Shown: positions 51,512-59,020 of the stretch, in pieces
Numbering within the stretch: the stretch's first letter is position 1
Layout of the letters: each line of letters begins with the position of its first letter
Virus record (IMG/VR): IMGVR_UViG_3300005435_000020
Span: 36,908 to 100,907 of that record
Length of the DNA stretch: 64,000 nucleotides
Strand: one strand, 5' to 3'
DNA from: a virus
Notes under the pieces: generated by a model
The model's input: the letters and a program-made list of their open reading frames with translations, nothing else
Told to the model about the DNA's origin: nothing
Databases searched by the model: none
Made by a program: the position numbers and the translations under genes

Positions 51512-53071
51512 CTAGGGATTTGTGTCACTCTCCAGGACTGTCGAGAGTGGTGTGTCGGAAAGTGACACCGAAGTAATGGTCATGTCGTTGAGTGCAGCCG
51601 TCGCTAGCGCAGCATCATTGACGGAGACGTGTGCCGGGAGGACACTGAAACTGAGGAGTACCGTGGCCCCGGCGGAAGCAGTGGATGTCTTCTTGAGGAG
51701 GACAATGCCGCCAGCACTCGGCGCTAGTCGGTTCAGGAAGACGCAAGCCCCCGCAGATGCTTGCCCTTGTCGTGACAAGAGGGTGCTTGCGGGTGAGACT
51801 AGGCTTCCAATACGTTTCAGGAGAAGGTGTGCCGGTGCCACGCCTTGCGCCTGGGCCTGCAACACTACAGCACTACTAGCGGCAAGTGGCCTCGTGGAGG
51901 CGAGGAGTGCCGATGCCGGAGCCTGAGTCGCTGCGACTTTCGACAGGAGCACCACGGAACCAGCCGACACACCACCTTGTCTGCGTAGGAGAGTGGTGGC
52001 GCTGGCCTGATCAGCGGAGGCGCTGAGGAGCACCACGGAGCCGGGTGCCGACGCTGCGTGGCTTTGTCCTAGAAGCACCGAGGCGGGAGCCGCTTTCGAC
52101 GTCTTCAGCGTCAGGATTGCCGTTGACGTCGATGTGGCGGGGAATGTTCCCTTCAAGAGTGCCGTCGCAGGGCCTTGCTGCGGGATTCCCGTGTTCTTGA
52201 GCAGGACATGGCCAGCCGCAGATGCCTGATAGCTCCCCGAGAGGAGCACCGATGCCGGTGCCGATGTGGACCTTGTGATGCCGAGTAAGGCGTGTGACGA
52301 GGCAGCAAGGCTCCCAGCCTTCTTCAGGAGTGTGTGGGAGGCTGCCTGGTCAGAGAATGTGCCCTTCAGGAGAGTAGACGCGGGAGCCGGAGACGCTATC
52401 GCCTTGACGAGTAAGACGGAGGCGGGAGCTACGCCAGTCCTGGTGCCAGCCAGCAAGACATGGGAAGGGGCCGACACGCTATGCGACGCGATGAGGACTG
52501 CGTGTGCCTGTGCGGAATCCGCATTGACCTTCGAGAGGATGGTGTGGGCACCGGCAGAGTCACTCCCTGCCTTTGCCAAGAGGGTGTGGGAAGGCGCAAC
52601 GACAGTCCCAGACTTTGCGAGGACCACACACGAAGCTGCGCTGCTGGTCCCTGTCCTCTTGAGGATTGCCTGGGAAGGAGACGACGCAGAGAAAGTGCCC
52701 TTGAGGAGGGTGTGGGCAGGGGCTATCCCGGTCCCCGACTTTGCGAGGAGCACCTGAGTAGAGGCGGTGTCGGTGCTTTGCTTCTGAAGCTGCGCCAATG
52801 CAGACGCGAGGCTGGTCCCCGTCTTCGTCAGAAGCGTGTGGGCAGGTGCGGTATCGGTGAAGCTGCCCTTGAGTAGGGCAGACGCGGGGGCGATGTCGGA
52901 GCCGCTTTTGGCGAGGAGGACATGGGCTGCGGCGTTATCGGTGCCTTGTTTCTTGAGGAGGGTGTGTGCTCCCGCAGGGTCTGTGGCAGCCTTCGAGAGG
53001 AGTACCGTGGCGGCTGCTGGCGCTGTAGAGGTAGCCGCAGATGCTGCGGGTATATATCGCCAAACAGCCAC
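51512..53071 (-). CDS. repeat protein with about 33 tandem 14-residue units
   Basis: A 519-residue protein of low-complexity look but clear order. After about 16 residues it is built of roughly 33 units of 14 residues with the pattern A-P-A-H-T-L-L-x-K-x-G-T-x-x (examples APAHTLLTKTGTSL, APSHTLLAKAGSDS, AASHTLLKKAGSLA). It ends in about 45 non-repeat residues (HVSVNDAALATAALNDMTIT). It has only two cysteines in the repeat block, no catalytic motif and no signal peptide. A fibrous shaft, such as a beta-spiral or solenoid, is likely. I know no named family with this repeat. Confidence 0.7.
   Translation of the reverse strand: MAVWRYIPAASAATSTAPAAATVLLSKAATDPAGAHTLLKKQGTDNAAAHVLLAKSGSDIAPASALLKGSFTDTAPAHTLLTKTGTSLASALAQLQKQSTDTASTQVLLAKSGTGIAPAHTLLKGTFSASSPSQAILKRTGTSSAASCVVLAKSGTVVAPSHTLLAKAGSDSAGAHTILSKVNADSAQAHAVLIASHSVSAPSHVLLAGTRTGVAPASVLLVKAIASPAPASTLLKGTFSDQAASHTLLKKAGSLAASSHALLGITRSTSAPASVLLSGSYQASAAGHVLLKNTGIPQQGPATALLKGTFPATSTSTAILTLKTSKAAPASVLLGQSHAASAPGSVVLLSASADQASATTLLRRQGGVSAGSVVLLSKVAATQAPASALLASTRPLAASSAVVLQAQAQGVAPAHLLLKRIGSLVSPASTLLSRQGQASAGACVFLNRLAPSAGGIVLLKKTSTASAGATVLLSFSVLPAHVSVNDAALATAALNDMTITSVSLSDTPLSTVLESDTNP
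51640..53023 (-). repeat. 42-bp tandem repeat array within a CDS
   Basis: About 33 in-frame copies of a 14-codon unit, diverged at the DNA level, with one 15- and one 13-codon unit (near GPATALLKGTFPAT and AGACVFLNRLAPS). Divergence between copies argues for an old array under selection for the protein pattern. Confidence 0.75.
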
Positions 53072-53112
53072 GAGAGTTGCCTACGAAAGTTTCACATCCC
53101 GTAGATGTGGTG

Positions 53113-53892
53113 TTAGACGCTGTGAAGATGCTGGTAGGGCCTCTCGAATCGAGACAGCAATTCGGCGCTGGACAACCTTCGTGTCCAAATACCAGCGGAG
53201 AGGATGGTGCCCTTGAATCCCGTCAGATTTTGCGTGGGATACGGGTAGGAGAGCACACAGATAGGTTGATTGACAATAAGTATCGGCTGCGCCGACCCAA
53301 ACCAGAGTGATTGTGGAGAATCCACCTGAAAGCCGTCTCGATAGAAATTGCAGTAGGCACCGTCGAAGGCCATTACGTATTCGTGAATATTGCCGTCACC
53401 CAATACGTAGGGATTGGTTGCCCCACTTGCATACATATCGGTGGTGCCAGCGTCGCTGCTATTCCAGTGTGCCTGATTATTGGTGCTATTCATCTGGAAG
53501 TTGACGCCATACGGGGAAGAGTTTGTGGAGTTATAGGGAATAGTGAGTATGGAGTTGTAACTTATGGTCGGCAACGAGTCGATAACGCAACGCACCATTA
53601 CCGTGAGTTGCTTCCACGTCCCTTTCAAGTGACCCGACATGGGCCAATATGCGGATTGCGTGTTCTTTGCTCCTCCGATGGGGCAGCGGAGCCCAGGGCC
53701 TTCTAATGACGGATAGTTGGTCTTGTAATCCCCCAACACAGGGGGAATGCCGGAAACCAGGTCTTCCATGGCCCCCGTCGTCGGCGCAACAAACCACCGA
53801 AGGTCTTGGCTGTGTGGGTGCCCCTGGTTGATGGTCACGGCATCCTGGAGTTGCTTGCCATACTGAAGGGAAAGCGTGTAGGGTCTCGGCAT
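53113..53892 (-). CDS. LamG/concanavalin A-like lectin
   Basis: A 259-residue protein ending in a LamG-like domain: KQLTVMVRCVIDSLP, HEYVMAFDGAYCNFYRDGFQVD and GFKGTILSAGIWTRRLSSAELLSRF are the usual strands and final motif. It is expected to bind carbohydrates on the host. It starts two bases after the stop of the gene at 53894. Confidence 0.75.
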   Translation of the reverse strand: MPRPYTLSLQYGKQLQDAVTINQGHPHSQDLRWFVAPTTGAMEDLVSGIPPVLGDYKTNYPSLEGPGLRCPIGGAKNTQSAYWPMSGHLKGTWKQLTVMVRCVIDSLPTISYNSILTIPYNSTNSSPYGVNFQMNSTNNQAHWNSSDAGTTDMYASGATNPYVLGDGNIHEYVMAFDGAYCNFYRDGFQVDSPQSLWFGSAQPILIVNQPICVLSYPYPTQNLTGFKGTILSAGIWTRRLSSAELLSRFERPYQHLHSV

Positions 53893-53893
53893 A

Positions 53894-54394
53894 TTACTGG
53901 CTCTGGTATTGCATGGGGAGCAGCGTCACTTTGCATTGGGTACTCTGCCCTGCGGTACCCGCGAAGGCCAAGCCGCTTTGGTTCTCCAACACGAAAACAA
54001 CACTATCCGGTATGTCCCCGAGAAGCGCCACGAGGTGCTTGCCACTGAAGTATTTAGTGACGTTGGCGGTGTCGATGGGGAGGTAGAGCACCGCCATGGT
54101 GGGGTTGGTGAGCATCGTGTAGGCTGCGTCGCCATCCGTCACACCATCGGTGTAGTTGGTGCCCCCGACGCTGGGTATCGCCACCCAGAGCCTGGCATAT
54201 GCGGGGGAACCGAGGGTACCTGTTGCGGTGTTGAGTTGGACACGTATCCACGCATTGTCAATGGTCCCGGTGAGCCCACCGATGCCGGAAAGCGTGACTT
54301 TGGTAGACTTCCTGGCGGCACCCGACGCAATGCCGTCTGCGCTGAGAGTGACGGTTACTTCAGTACCATAGGTAGGACCAATAATGGCAGCCAT
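53894..54394 (-). CDS. tail/adhesin protein of unknown type
   Basis: A 166-residue beta-rich protein (TEVTVTLSADGIASGAARKSTKVTLS ... IDNAWIRVQLNTATG, KHLVALLGDIPDSVVFVLEN). It resembles small virion adhesin or decoration proteins. Next to the LamG gene and probably part of the same structure. Confidence 0.55.
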   Translation of the reverse strand: MAAIIGPTYGTEVTVTLSADGIASGAARKSTKVTLSGIGGLTGTIDNAWIRVQLNTATGTLGSPAYARLWVAIPSVGGTNYTDGVTDGDAAYTMLTNPTMAVLYLPIDTANVTKYFSGKHLVALLGDIPDSVVFVLENQSGLAFAGTAGQSTQCKVTLLPMQYQSQ

Positions 54395-54396
54395 GG

Positions 54397-54750
54397 TTAG
54401 TCAACGACTCCGGCGATGGCATTCCAAAAATTGGTGATTGCCGTGAGTAGCTGTGCATCGGTGAATGTCTGCGCCGTCACACTGCTATTGGTTACCGTGG
54501 TCCCCGCCTTGACGTTTGCATCGAAGGTACACGCGAAGGCCAGTCCCAAGACGGAGTTATTGGTGACCACGGGATTGTTGAGGACTGCCATGGCGAGGCG
54601 ACTGCGACGTTGCCAGTTGCTCACGGTGCCGTCGTGGGCCTCATTCTGCACAGTGCCCCCCGCATACTGCATCGCAGCCATCAGGACACGCTGCTGATAG
54701 GTGGCGTTTTGAGAAAGGACAAACTGATCCGTATAAAGACTGATGGCCAT
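54397..54750 (-). CDS. hypothetical virion protein
   Basis: A 117-residue protein (FVLSQNATYQQRVLMAAMQYAGG, NWQRRSRLAMAVLNNP, FTDAQLLTAITNFWNAIAGV) that looks like small phage structural proteins lying near decoration genes. It is coupled by a two-base gap to the next gene. Function unknown. Confidence 0.55.
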   Translation of the reverse strand: MAISLYTDQFVLSQNATYQQRVLMAAMQYAGGTVQNEAHDGTVSNWQRRSRLAMAVLNNPVVTNNSVLGLAFACTFDANVKAGTTVTNSSVTAQTFTDAQLLTAITNFWNAIAGVVD

Positions 54751-54765
54751 TGGTGTGTAGGTCCT

Positions 54766-55176
54766 TTAGATGAGGGTGTCTTCATCCGTGACGTAGGAGA
54801 CACCTTCTTCGTTGATGTAGGTCAAGCTCTTGAAGTTGGTATCGTTGACAGTCCTCTGGAAGCCGATAACCTGGAAGGAGGGTCCTTGGTGCTGGTGAAC
54901 AATGTCAATGTCGTCAGACGCAACGTAGCCAAGGGCACCAATCCTCTGACGGAGTCGATAGAAGATGAGGCGTCTTCCATTCCCGAGTTGCACTGCAAAC
55001 TGTGGGAGCCCAGGGATGAGGGGATAAAGGATCAGGCCACCAAGCTTATTCTGGTCAATCTCGGCGTACCCGTGGAGGGTGCCGTCGTCTTCGATTTCTT
55101 CCAGGGTGCTGCCGTCGTTATAGATGGCCTGCCACATCCAGTGGTCAATATGTTCAGCAGGAATGACTTTCGGCAT
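54766..55176 (-). CDS. hypothetical protein
   Basis: A 136-residue protein with HIDHWMWQAIYNDGSTLEEIED near the start, LIFYRLRQRIG, and VIGFQRTVNDTNFKSL later. Similar charged proteins occur in phage structural clusters, but no family is recognised. Confidence 0.55.
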   Translation of the reverse strand: MPKVIPAEHIDHWMWQAIYNDGSTLEEIEDDGTLHGYAEIDQNKLGGLILYPLIPGLPQFAVQLGNGRRLIFYRLRQRIGALGYVASDDIDIVHQHQGPSFQVIGFQRTVNDTNFKSLTYINEEGVSYVTDEDTLI

Positions 55177-55240
55177 TGTATTGCCCTTTCTTGGCCCTTG
55201 TATGGGATTGTTGAGGCTGTTGTGTTACCTATTAGTAACC

Positions 55241-56002
55241 CTATTGTTCCTGATACGTAAGAACCAGATTCGGAAGCGCAATGGTCCCCGTCGTCGTCAC
55301 CGTCTGGTCCACACCAAACAAGAGACGCTGGAAAGCTCCATTTGCCGTGGCGGGAGCAGTGTTCTGCGTCGCTGCGCCAGCGACACTCGTGGTGTCGTAG
55401 TTGGCGGGGGTCGTCGTCATCGCGGCGTTATAGCCAGTGGGAACAGCGCCAGCAGTGCCGCCATTGGCGGGAGCCGCAGCACCTTGCACATACGACGAGT
55501 CGTTGGCAGTCTTCTGGAAGAGGTACATGCCACTCGGCATGCCAGACGCGATGGAAAGCTGTCGATTCGAGATGTTGGATTGGGGAGACGCGGCAGTGAC
55601 GATGCCCAAACCGACGACAATCTCTCGGGAGTAGGCGGTACCCGTAGACGTCGGGATTTGAATAGCCGTGGTGCCTGTGTTGGAATCATCGAGAGTGAGA
55701 CGGAAAGGAACCGCCACCACACCACCCGACGTGTAGGCACCGGGAGCCGCCATCGTCAGGGTAAACGTGGTCCCCGTGGCCGTCGTGACGGCGAAGGTGC
55801 CATTGACACCCGTAGCGCCGACAACACCTGAGATGGTGACATATTGGCCCGCAACCAACCCATGGTTGGAAGCTGTGGTGATGGTGGGGTTGGTGACATT
55901 CGTGACGTTGGTGATGCCGCCACCCACCGAGGTAGACAGGGGAGTGCCTACCTGGGATGCAGCAGCACCCGTATATCTGACTATCGTAGTAGTTGCAGCC
56001 AT
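55241..56002 (-). CDS. Ig-like/major virion adhesin or decoration protein
   Basis: A 253-residue Thr/Ala/Gly-rich beta protein. It has a segment typical of ubiquitin-activating-like adhesin repeats (NHGLVAGQYVTISGVVG, GTFAVTTATGTTFTL). It could be a head decoration or fibre protein. Abundant T and A codons match the neighbouring virion genes. Confidence 0.55.
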   Translation of the reverse strand: MAATTTIVRYTGAAASQVGTPLSTSVGGGITNVTNVTNPTITTASNHGLVAGQYVTISGVVGATGVNGTFAVTTATGTTFTLTMAAPGAYTSGGVVAVPFRLTLDDSNTGTTAIQIPTSTGTAYSREIVVGLGIVTAASPQSNISNRQLSIASGMPSGMYLFQKTANDSSYVQGAAAPANGGTAGAVPTGYNAAMTTTPANYDTTSVAGAATQNTAPATANGAFQRLLFGVDQTVTTTGTIALPNLVLTYQEQ

Positions 56003-56051
56003 TGTTGTATCCGAAAAAGCGAGGAAGAGTCCTCAGTAAGTACAGTGCTAC

Positions 56052-56336
56052 TTAGGCCATGGTCAGCGGGATGGAGACGGAATCGGAGCCCACGGGGAGG
56101 CTGATGTTCTGCAATACCTGCCCCCTCACGGAGATGTTGAGGCTCTCATTGTCTCGGTGGGGGATAAACGGGAAGGTGACCTTCCCTTGTGCATCCGTCT
56201 TCACGACGTATTCTTCCTTCACCTCACCATCGAGGAGGAGTTGGAGTGTGATGGGGCAGAATGCCCAGAAGCCGCCAAACATCCTATTCAGGGTGATGGT
56301 GACCTGGATAGGCGTTACTTTTCCCTGTTGCAGCAT
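56052..56336 (-). CDS. Ig-like/transthyretin-like small protein
   Basis: A 94-residue beta protein: LQQGKVTPIQVTITLNRMFGG, CPITLQLLLDGEVKEEYVVKTDAQGKVTFPFI, SLNISVRGQVLQNI. The KTDAQGKVTF turn is typical of Ig-like or Cna-B-like extracellular domains. The ATG overlaps the zinc-ribbon stop (TGATG). Confidence 0.55.
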   Translation of the reverse strand: MLQQGKVTPIQVTITLNRMFGGFWAFCPITLQLLLDGEVKEEYVVKTDAQGKVTFPFIPHRDNESLNISVRGQVLQNISLPVGSDSVSIPLTMA

Positions 56337-56545
56337 CAGTGTGCCGAATCCGCATTGACTGCCCACTCACGCTGGCGACGTCGTTGCTTTTTCCCTGCCT
56401 GCGTGAGTTGGGAGATCATCTCGCTATTGTTTGCGTAGTGTGTGTCACACACCGGGCAGATATACACGTTACGTTTGTGTAGAAACCTGACCTCTACACC
56501 TTCCAGGCAGTACTTGCAATAAAGCAAGGGAGCTTCGTGGGCCAT
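56336..56545 (-). CDS. zinc-ribbon protein
   Basis: A 69-residue protein with CKYC (residues 10-13) and CPVC (30-33), a zinc ribbon, followed by a basic tail (GKKQRRRQREW). The role is unknown; the overlap with the next gene suggests coupled translation. Confidence 0.65.
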   Translation of the reverse strand: MAHEAPLLYCKYCLEGVEVRFLHKRNVYICPVCDTHYANNSEMISQLTQAGKKQRRRQREWAVNADSAH

Positions 56546-56731
56546 TTACTTCTTTCGTGAAGGTTGGGGCGTCGTTACTTTCGTGTTTGGTGTGTAGGAT
56601 TTGCGTGTGGTGTCGGGAGCACCCCGATTCGAGAGCCCTGGGACGCTGCCTGGGTAGTGGTTGTGGAGCAGTGGCTGGATGTCAGCGTCAGTCTCCGTGT
56701 TGCCAGGCTGTGGTGTCGGATCAATGTCCAT
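56546..56731 (-). CDS. small Pro/Thr-rich protein
   Basis: A 61-residue protein rich in P, T and N (DPTPQPGNTETD, PQPSRKK). The ATG at 56731 follows TTGGAGGT by about six bases, better than an upstream start at 56761. Disordered; function unknown. Confidence 0.5.
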   Translation of the reverse strand: MDIDPTPQPGNTETDADIQPLLHNHYPGSVPGLSNRGAPDTTRKSYTPNTKVTTPQPSRKK

Positions 56732-56764
56732 GGTGTACCTCCAACCCATACACCGCGACATGAA

Positions 56765-56802
56765 TCAAAAAAGCCCTTTCTGGATTGCTCCAGAAAGGGC
56801 TT
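56765..56802 (-). terminator. rho-independent terminator
   Basis: AAGCCCTTTCTGGA and TCCAGAAAGGGCTT form a 14-pair stem with a four-base loop. On the minus strand a run of T follows. It ends the transcript of the gene at 56816. Confidence 0.9.
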
Positions 56803-56815
56803 GTGGTGAATAGGG

Positions 56816-57232
56816 TCAGAAACTCATCATATTGTCGGAATACTCTATTTTCTCATCGGGGGCGATGGCCTCTTCTTGCTTCTTGTTCCAGGCTTCCAAT
56901 TCGATGAGGTAGCGGTGCTCATCCCAAAACGGCACCCACTCCTTATAGCCTATCGACGGCTGATTATCCCACTCTAGCGTGTCGTCGTCTCGGAGCCTGA
57001 GGAGGGCTATGACGGGGTGGGGGCCATCGTCTCTGGCCTCCTCATAGATTCGGATTTCCCTCCCTGGCACCATGAGCTTGCGCCAGTTTTCGAGGCGGGA
57101 GCCTTCACCAAACTTGTCGAGGTTGTAAACGACAGGCCCACCGGCACCGGAGTCTTGGGTTGAGGTCAGTCGCAATTCTCCCTTGACAGTCCTGATACCC
57201 TTCGCTAGCGTAAACTCCGCATACTTCTGCAA
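56816..57232 (-). CDS. hypothetical protein
   Basis: A 138-residue acidic soluble protein of unknown function (RKLMVPGREIRIYEEARDDGPH, YKEWVPFWDEHRYLIELEAW). TTG start with GGAGGG ahead. It forms a single-gene unit with its own upstream promoter and downstream terminator, inside the late region. Confidence 0.6.
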   Translation of the reverse strand: MQKYAEFTLAKGIRTVKGELRLTSTQDSGAGGPVVYNLDKFGEGSRLENWRKLMVPGREIRIYEEARDDGPHPVIALLRLRDDDTLEWDNQPSIGYKEWVPFWDEHRYLIELEAWNKKQEEAIAPDEKIEYSDNMMSF

Positions 57233-57312
57233 CGACAGGCACCCTCCAAGTTATGAAATTTGGGTTGAGATTTTACCCACACGCCACCAAAGGGTTACGA
57301 AACCTTAGGGCT

Positions 57313-57323
57313 TATGGCATACT
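57313..57323 (+). promoter_or_regulatory. possible rightward extended -10
   Basis: TATGGCATACT in the 272-base divergent gap matches the phage motif with one change. It would read toward the gene at 57505. No clear -35. Confidence 0.3.
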
Positions 57324-57399
57324 AGATAGTCAGCCAATCCATCAAGATATGATATGAATCGCCACTATAAATTCTGCCTACACAACCACCACATATTTA

Positions 57400-57408
57400 G
57401 TATACCAT
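57400..57408 (-). promoter_or_regulatory. extended -10 promoter, leftward
   Basis: On the minus strand TGGTATACT: TATACT at 57405-57400 with TGG before it. It would drive the gene at 56816-57232 with a leader of about 160 bases. The rest of the gap (57233-57504) is AT-rich with small imperfect repeats and no other gene. Confidence 0.5.
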
Positions 57409-57504
57409 GTCCATGCGTAACGCGACGAGGCATCTCCCGTAGTTATATGTGGGGGTGTCAGCTCCGGCACCTAGAACAAATATTCTAAAGGATACCTCTC
57501 AGCG

Positions 57505-57744
57505 TTGTATGCCGACGAAGAAGAATCCCCCCTGAGTTCTTACTGCATCTCCGTCTGCCCAGCGGTGCAGTGCCTCGATACTGATGGGCAGACCCTCCAC
57601 CTCTGTCGGATTGTGGGCTGCCCCATTCATCAGAAACTCGATAAGGACAAGAAGGGAACCATCTCTTTCGACTTCCCCGGTGACCCGCCGGAAGACGCAA
57701 GCCCACCAAGAGACTTCAGGCCAGAGGCCAGCCAGCCGCCGTGA
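57505..57744 (+). CDS. small cysteine-rich protein, opposite to late genes
   Basis: A 79-residue protein on the plus strand in an otherwise leftward region. It has YCISVCPAVQC and LCRIVGCPIHQKL, which could bind zinc, and an acidic/proline-rich tail (DFPGDPPEDASPPRDF). TTG start with AAAGGA 12 bases ahead; coding triplets use C/G-ending codons as in other genes here. It overlaps the end of the C39-like gene by 29 bases, tail to tail. An antisense frame here looks less like a protein. Confidence 0.55.
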   Translation: MYADEEESPLSSYCISVCPAVQCLDTDGQTLHLCRIVGCPIHQKLDKDKKGTISFDFPGDPPEDASPPRDFRPEASQPP

Positions 57745-58501
57745 AGACCTGACGCCTCTCCTTGGCCTCAATTTGACTCGTCTTCCCTGTGTGCCAGTGG
57801 AGGACTATCCCGTTATCCAGCGGCAAATACGCATCGGTGCCGTTGGCCCACTCCGAATAGAGTGGGGGCGTGGGATTGAGTACATCATCCTGGCCATTCT
57901 GGACCCAGTTGCGATACATACGCATCCACGCCAATCCCAGTGCCGTAGGATTCCATTTGGCCCCAAAGGTCTCGAAATAGGCGATGCCAGCCTGTAAAAC
58001 GGAGTCCACAGTTTCCTTCTTCTTGGTGATCACAATAATGTAGTTACCGAGGGCATACTGGTTGACCTGATCCCAGGTCCACTTGTTCTCAACACCCTGC
58101 CACGGGTTATTGATAATCGCAAATGGTGTGTCGGCGTCTCCTCTGATAACCGTGAAATGCCCACCCGTCAGGGTGTCAAGATTCCAGTACCTCAAATAAA
58201 TTATCGGAAAAGAGTCATTATTCGCCTGCTTCACCGAGGCGGCGACGTCTTGAGGCTGCGCTATATAACAAGGCAGCCCCTTCCGACTCAAGAAGTCGGC
58301 AAGCTGGCTCACATAGGTATAGCCCTGATAATATGCATCGCCTGTTTCAGTGGTGATGATGTCCTCCACGGAATCGTCAAGCCCATAATAACGCAGGATC
58401 ATGAGCACAGACTCGGGGCCACACGAGTTGGCCCTATTTTGGGGATCATTGTCGTCAATAGGAGATAGTTGGTCTAGCAGTGGTATATCAAGAAGTGTCA
58501 T
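57716..58501 (-). CDS. C39-like cysteine peptidase
   Basis: A 261-residue papain-fold protein. The catalytic cysteine is C27 in NSCGPESVLMIL, the histidine H115 in GGHFTVIRG, and N131/N132 in INNPW supports the third site. SQLADFLSRKGLP is a usual helix between. The C-terminal 100 residues (AYFETFGAKWNPTALGLAWM ... GNDAYLPLDN-like) are specific. It may process virion or host proteins. The ATG overlaps the neighbour's stop. It lies between portal and adhesin genes. Confidence 0.7.
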   Translation of the reverse strand: MTLLDIPLLDQLSPIDDNDPQNRANSCGPESVLMILRYYGLDDSVEDIITTETGDAYYQGYTYVSQLADFLSRKGLPCYIAQPQDVAASVKQANNDSFPIIYLRYWNLDTLTGGHFTVIRGDADTPFAIINNPWQGVENKWTWDQVNQYALGNYIIVITKKKETVDSVLQAGIAYFETFGAKWNPTALGLAWMRMYRNWVQNGQDDVLNPTPPLYSEWANGTDAYLPLDNGIVLHWHTGKTSQIEAKERRQVFTAAGWPLA

Positions 58502-58755
58502 TTGTCTAACGTATACGTCTCCCTGGGCTGCCGTGGCGTCTTGTAGTAGGACTTCTCCACAAGCTCCGTGTGGCGGGTGCCATACAGCGTCTTGATCAGG
58601 TCCAAGAGGTGCTGCACAGGCACCATGAATTGGGCTCCGTCTTGCTTCTGGAAGATGGCGAAGAGGGCACCGTATTCAGTCCTGTGCCAGTCCTGAATGT
58701 GCATCATGCCCCTCGCCTTCTTGGGCAATTCTTTCGTGTTATTCTCCATCTTCAT
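58498..58755 (-). CDS. hypothetical protein
   Basis: An 85-residue basic protein (GMMHIQDWHRTEYGALFAIFQ, MVPVQHLLDLIKTLYGTRH). Function unknown. It overlaps both neighbours, so it is translated in the late operon. The start may be ATG 58755 or 58749. Confidence 0.55.
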   Translation of the reverse strand: MKMENNTKELPKKARGMMHIQDWHRTEYGALFAIFQKQDGAQFMVPVQHLLDLIKTLYGTRHTELVEKSYYKTPRQPRETYTLDK

Positions 58756-59017
58756 ACTCGATGCTCATATCCGACACGGCATTGACGCCGTGGGGATCAC
58801 ACATATGATCCGGCGATTTCTTGAGTCCAAAGCCCTGGAAAGACGGTGCCTCCAAGGGCTCATCATTCTCAAGTTTGTCGTAGCACTCTGGGCACACCCC
58901 GAGTACCTGCGCCGCTATCAGGACAAGCTGCGGTGCCTTCCTGGTGAGGCTCCTCACCTCGCCGCAGACGGGACAGGAATAGTACTGGGGTAGCTCCGCG
59001 AAATTGAGGGTGGCCAC
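58739..59017 (-). CDS. zinc-ribbon protein
   Basis: A 92-residue protein with CPVC (residues 15-18) and CPEC (42-45), which would bind one zinc, then an acidic tail (SDMSIEYEDGE). It starts three bases after the portal stop and overlaps the next gene. Such ribbons may bind nucleic acid; unknown. Confidence 0.65.
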   Translation of the reverse strand: MATLNFAELPQYYSCPVCGEVRSLTRKAPQLVLIAAQVLGVCPECYDKLENDEPLEAPSFQGFGLKKSPDHMCDPHGVNAVSDMSIEYEDGE

Positions 59018-59020
59018 GTA

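Noticed and set aside
51640-53023. Regular short repeats that might suggest a CRISPR array
   Set aside because: The units are in-frame, diverged at DNA level and have no unique spacers; they encode a repeat protein.
57499-57771. A 90-residue minus-strand frame opposite the gene at 57505
   Set aside because: It starts with an unlikely arginine-rich stretch and lacks a good ribosome site, while the plus-strand frame has better codon use and a Shine-Dalgarno site.
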